A stretch of DNA of 8,560 nt from an uncultured Granulosicoccaceae bacterium. GTDB taxonomy: Bacteria > Pseudomonadota > Gammaproteobacteria > CALCKW01. The notes beneath the pieces were generated by a model. The model was not told where the DNA came from. It ran no database searches and worked only from the letters and a program-made list of their open reading frames with translations. The translations under genes were made by a program, and so were the position numbers. Shown piece after piece: positions 8,478 to 8,560 of this stretch. The stretch lies in NCBI GenBank assembly GCA_937941555.1, contig CALDHJ010000198.1:1-8560 (forward strand), read 5' to 3'. Every line of letters starts with the position of its first letter. Position 1 is the first letter of the stretch.

Positions 8478-8481
8478 CTCC
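8478..8481 (-). promoter_or_regulatory. Ribosome binding site of rimP
   Basis: GGAG on the minus strand, four bases before the GTG at 8471-8473. The spacing is slightly short but usable. No comparable motif precedes the alternative TTG start at 8518, whose upstream sequence is the terminator hairpin. Confidence 0.65.
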
Positions 8482-8486
8482 GCTTT

Positions 8487-8504
8487 GACCCATTGCGCTG
8501 GGTC
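8487..8504 (-). other. Stem-loop in the rimP leader
   Basis: A perfect six-base inverted repeat, GACCCA and TGGGTC, around a six-base loop (minus strand GCGCAA). It lies about five bases upstream of the rimP Shine-Dalgarno and about 12 bases downstream of the T-run of the terminator. It has no T-run of its own, so it is not an intrinsic terminator. It could protect the 5' end of the processed operon mRNA, or bind a regulator. The function is not known. Confidence 0.5.
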
Positions 8505-8516
8505 TGTTGCGCCAAC

Positions 8517-8540
8517 AAAAAAGGCCCTGAAGGGGCCTTT
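8517..8540 (-). terminator. Intrinsic terminator upstream of rimP
   Basis: On the minus strand AAAGGCCC (8540-8533), a five-base loop CTTCA, then GGGCCTTT (8527-8520) form a perfect eight-pair stem, with the T-run continuing to 8517. On the plus strand the flank is A-rich on both sides, so it can act only on minus-strand transcripts. It should end a gene lying beyond the right edge; in gammaproteobacteria this is often a tRNA gene. Since only about 45 bases separate it from the rimP start, it may be a partial terminator through which the rimP operon is also transcribed. Confidence 0.85.
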
Positions 8541-8560
8541 CAAAAAAAACCGGTTGGTAG

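Noticed and set aside
8515..8543. Possible promoter TTGAAA / TTTTGT with 17-base spacing on the minus strand.
   Set aside because: The -10 element matches only three of six consensus bases, and the sequence is explained by the terminator hairpin and its T-run.
8555..8560. CTACCA at the start of the minus strand, which could be the 3' CCA end of a tRNA gene.
   Set aside because: Six bases cannot identify a tRNA; only the known habit of tRNA genes upstream of rimP makes it tempting.

Overview
The window is GC-rich and gene-dense, and looks like the chromosome of a gammaproteobacterium or a close proteobacterial relative. The evidence is the gene order rimP-nusA-infB-rbfA-truB, a two-part NusA C-terminus of the gammaproteobacterial kind, a long IF2 with an E. 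coli-like N-terminal region, and a bacterial thiopurine methyltransferase homologue. No species can be named from the sequence alone.

Left part, plus strand (1-2468): three co-directional genes. The first is the C-terminal part of an AlgI/PatA-type MBOAT membrane O-acyltransferase, cut by the left edge. The second is a membrane-anchored SGNH-like protein whose Shine-Dalgarno sequence overlaps the stop of the first, so the two form a likely surface-polysaccharide O-acetylation pair. The third, after 40 bases, is a tpm-type methyltransferase gene.

Right part, minus strand (8473 down to 2472): a classical transcription/translation operon. Reading in the direction of transcription it is rimP (30S maturation), nusA (elongation, termination and antitermination factor), infB (IF2), rbfA (30S maturation) and truB (tRNA Psi55 synthase). 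Gaps between genes are 3 to 23 bases, there is no internal terminator, and several genes have good Shine-Dalgarno sequences, so they are very probably co-transcribed. The rpsO-pnp genes that often follow truB are not here. Instead truB runs tail-to-tail into tpm with three bases between the stop codons.

The right edge (8474-8560) is the rimP leader. It contains a strong intrinsic terminator reading on the minus strand, ending whatever gene lies outside the window, and a smaller hairpin just ahead of the rimP ribosome binding site. There is no mobile element, CRISPR array, complete RNA gene or long non-coding stretch. Apart from the polysaccharide-modification pair and some regulatory detail, the window is ordinary housekeeping DNA, and I found no convincing new system in it.
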